Shown here piece after piece: positions 63,625 through 64,000 of a stretch of 64,000 nucleotides of DNA. Source of the DNA: Cercophora sp. LCS_1 (taxonomy: Eukaryota > Ascomycota > Sordariomycetes > Sordariales > Lasiosphaeriaceae); the NCBI GenBank assembly GCA_036250225.1, contig JAPZLL010000033.1:310001-374000 (forward strand), in the 5' to 3' direction. Every line of letters begins with the position of its first letter. Position 1 is the stretch's first letter. The notes below the pieces were generated by a model that saw only the letters and a program-made list of their open reading frames with translations, was not told the origin of the DNA and ran no database searches. The position numbers were made by a program, and so were the translations under genes.

Positions 63625-64000
63625 ATGGGCCGCGAAGCAAACCCCGAGACACCCCGTGTGGGTGCCCAGGCCACAGCCGTGGTAACTGGCTCCTTTCTGG
63701 CCGGTGAGTAATTACCACCCAACCTGCTGTGAAAACCGATCTCACTCGGTGCTGCAGGCGCCATGATGGGCCTCTCGCTTATCGCAATCCCGGTGCTCGT
63801 CGACATCAACCCAGACCCGGCGCATTTGGTCCGTCAGTGGGCCAGACTGTACGGCTACGGGATTCAGCTGATGCCCGCCGGAGCCATTTCCACGACACTG
63901 CTGTACAGCTACACGATTGCAAGCAAGGCCCGGGCTAAAAAGCCGTGGAGCATTTACGCATTTGCTGCCGTGGCCACCATGAGCATCGTGCCGTTTACGT
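63625..64000 (+). CDS. Anthrone oxygenase, DUF1772 (partial, runs off the window)
   Basis: Exons 63625-63703 and 63758 onward; about 107 residues before the window ends. After a short N-terminus (GREANPETPRVGAQATAVVTGSFLAGAMMGLSLIAIPVL) come the LVRQWARLYGYGIQLMPAGA segment and further membrane helices typical of DUF1772 anthrone oxygenases (GedH, TpcL, HypC-like). These small four-helix membrane proteins oxidise emodin anthrone to emodin with oxygen. The 54-nt intron has a GTGAGT donor and CTGCAG acceptor. The C-terminus and any gene to its right are not visible. Confidence 0.88.

Overview
The window is nuclear DNA from a filamentous ascomycete (Pezizomycotina). Genes carry short introns of about 46-120 nt with GT-AG ends and CTRAY-like branch sites. 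They encode families typical of these fungi: HET-domain proteins, HeLo-like proteins, Pth11-like rhodopsin-fold receptors, a GH11 xylanase, AflR/AflJ-type regulators and a non-reducing polyketide synthase. The many HET/HeLo genes suggest a Sordariomycete or Leotiomycete rather than a yeast, but the species cannot be named from sequence alone. Exon models were built by eye from reading frame, splice consensus and known family sequence; where exon phases close through to a stop codon this is stated.

Left part, about 0.6-19 kb, is rich in self/non-self recognition and signalling families: a protein kinase joined to a RING finger (minus), a HeLo-like pseudokinase (plus), an ochratoxinase-like amidohydrolase (minus), a HET protein (minus), an orphan HET C-terminal fragment (plus), a DUF6536-type membrane protein (minus), a second large HET protein (minus), a transcription-factor-like protein without a visible zinc cluster (minus) and a five-exon SDR (minus).

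Middle part, about 19-39 kb, carries an F-box/LRR-like protein, a secreted GH11 xylanase, a defensin-like cysteine-rich peptide, two Pth11-like receptors, a secreted protein with two identically spaced eight-cysteine repeats, an unresolved membrane protein gene, a third HET protein, a decayed tRNA-Phe, a seven-exon HeLo-like protein and a MUP1-like amino acid permease.

Right part, about 39-64 kb, is a secondary-metabolite cluster running off the right edge. In order: secreted alpha/beta hydrolase, NmrA-like oxidoreductase, SnoaL/NTF2-like protein, AflJ/AflS-like coactivator, AflR-like Zn2Cys6 factor, multicopper oxidase of the dihydrogeodin-oxidase type, questin-oxidase-like protein, SAM methyltransferase, EthD-domain decarboxylase-like protein, non-reducing PKS (SAT-KS-AT-PT-ACP, no thioesterase), metallo-beta-lactamase-type thioesterase and the start of a DUF1772 anthrone oxygenase. 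By analogy with the geodin, trypacidin and monodictyphenone pathways, PKS plus thioesterase would give atrochrysone carboxylic acid. The EthD protein and anthrone oxygenase would lead to emodin, the methyltransferase to a questin-like ether, and the questin oxidase would open it to a sulochrin-type benzophenone. The multicopper oxidase would couple that to a spiro grisandienone that can rearrange to asterric-acid-type diphenyl ethers. No halogenase is visible, so the product may be unchlorinated unless one lies beyond position 64000. An exact TCGG-N3-CCGA palindrome occurs in four intergenic regions of the cluster and is a good candidate binding site for the cluster's AflR-like factor.
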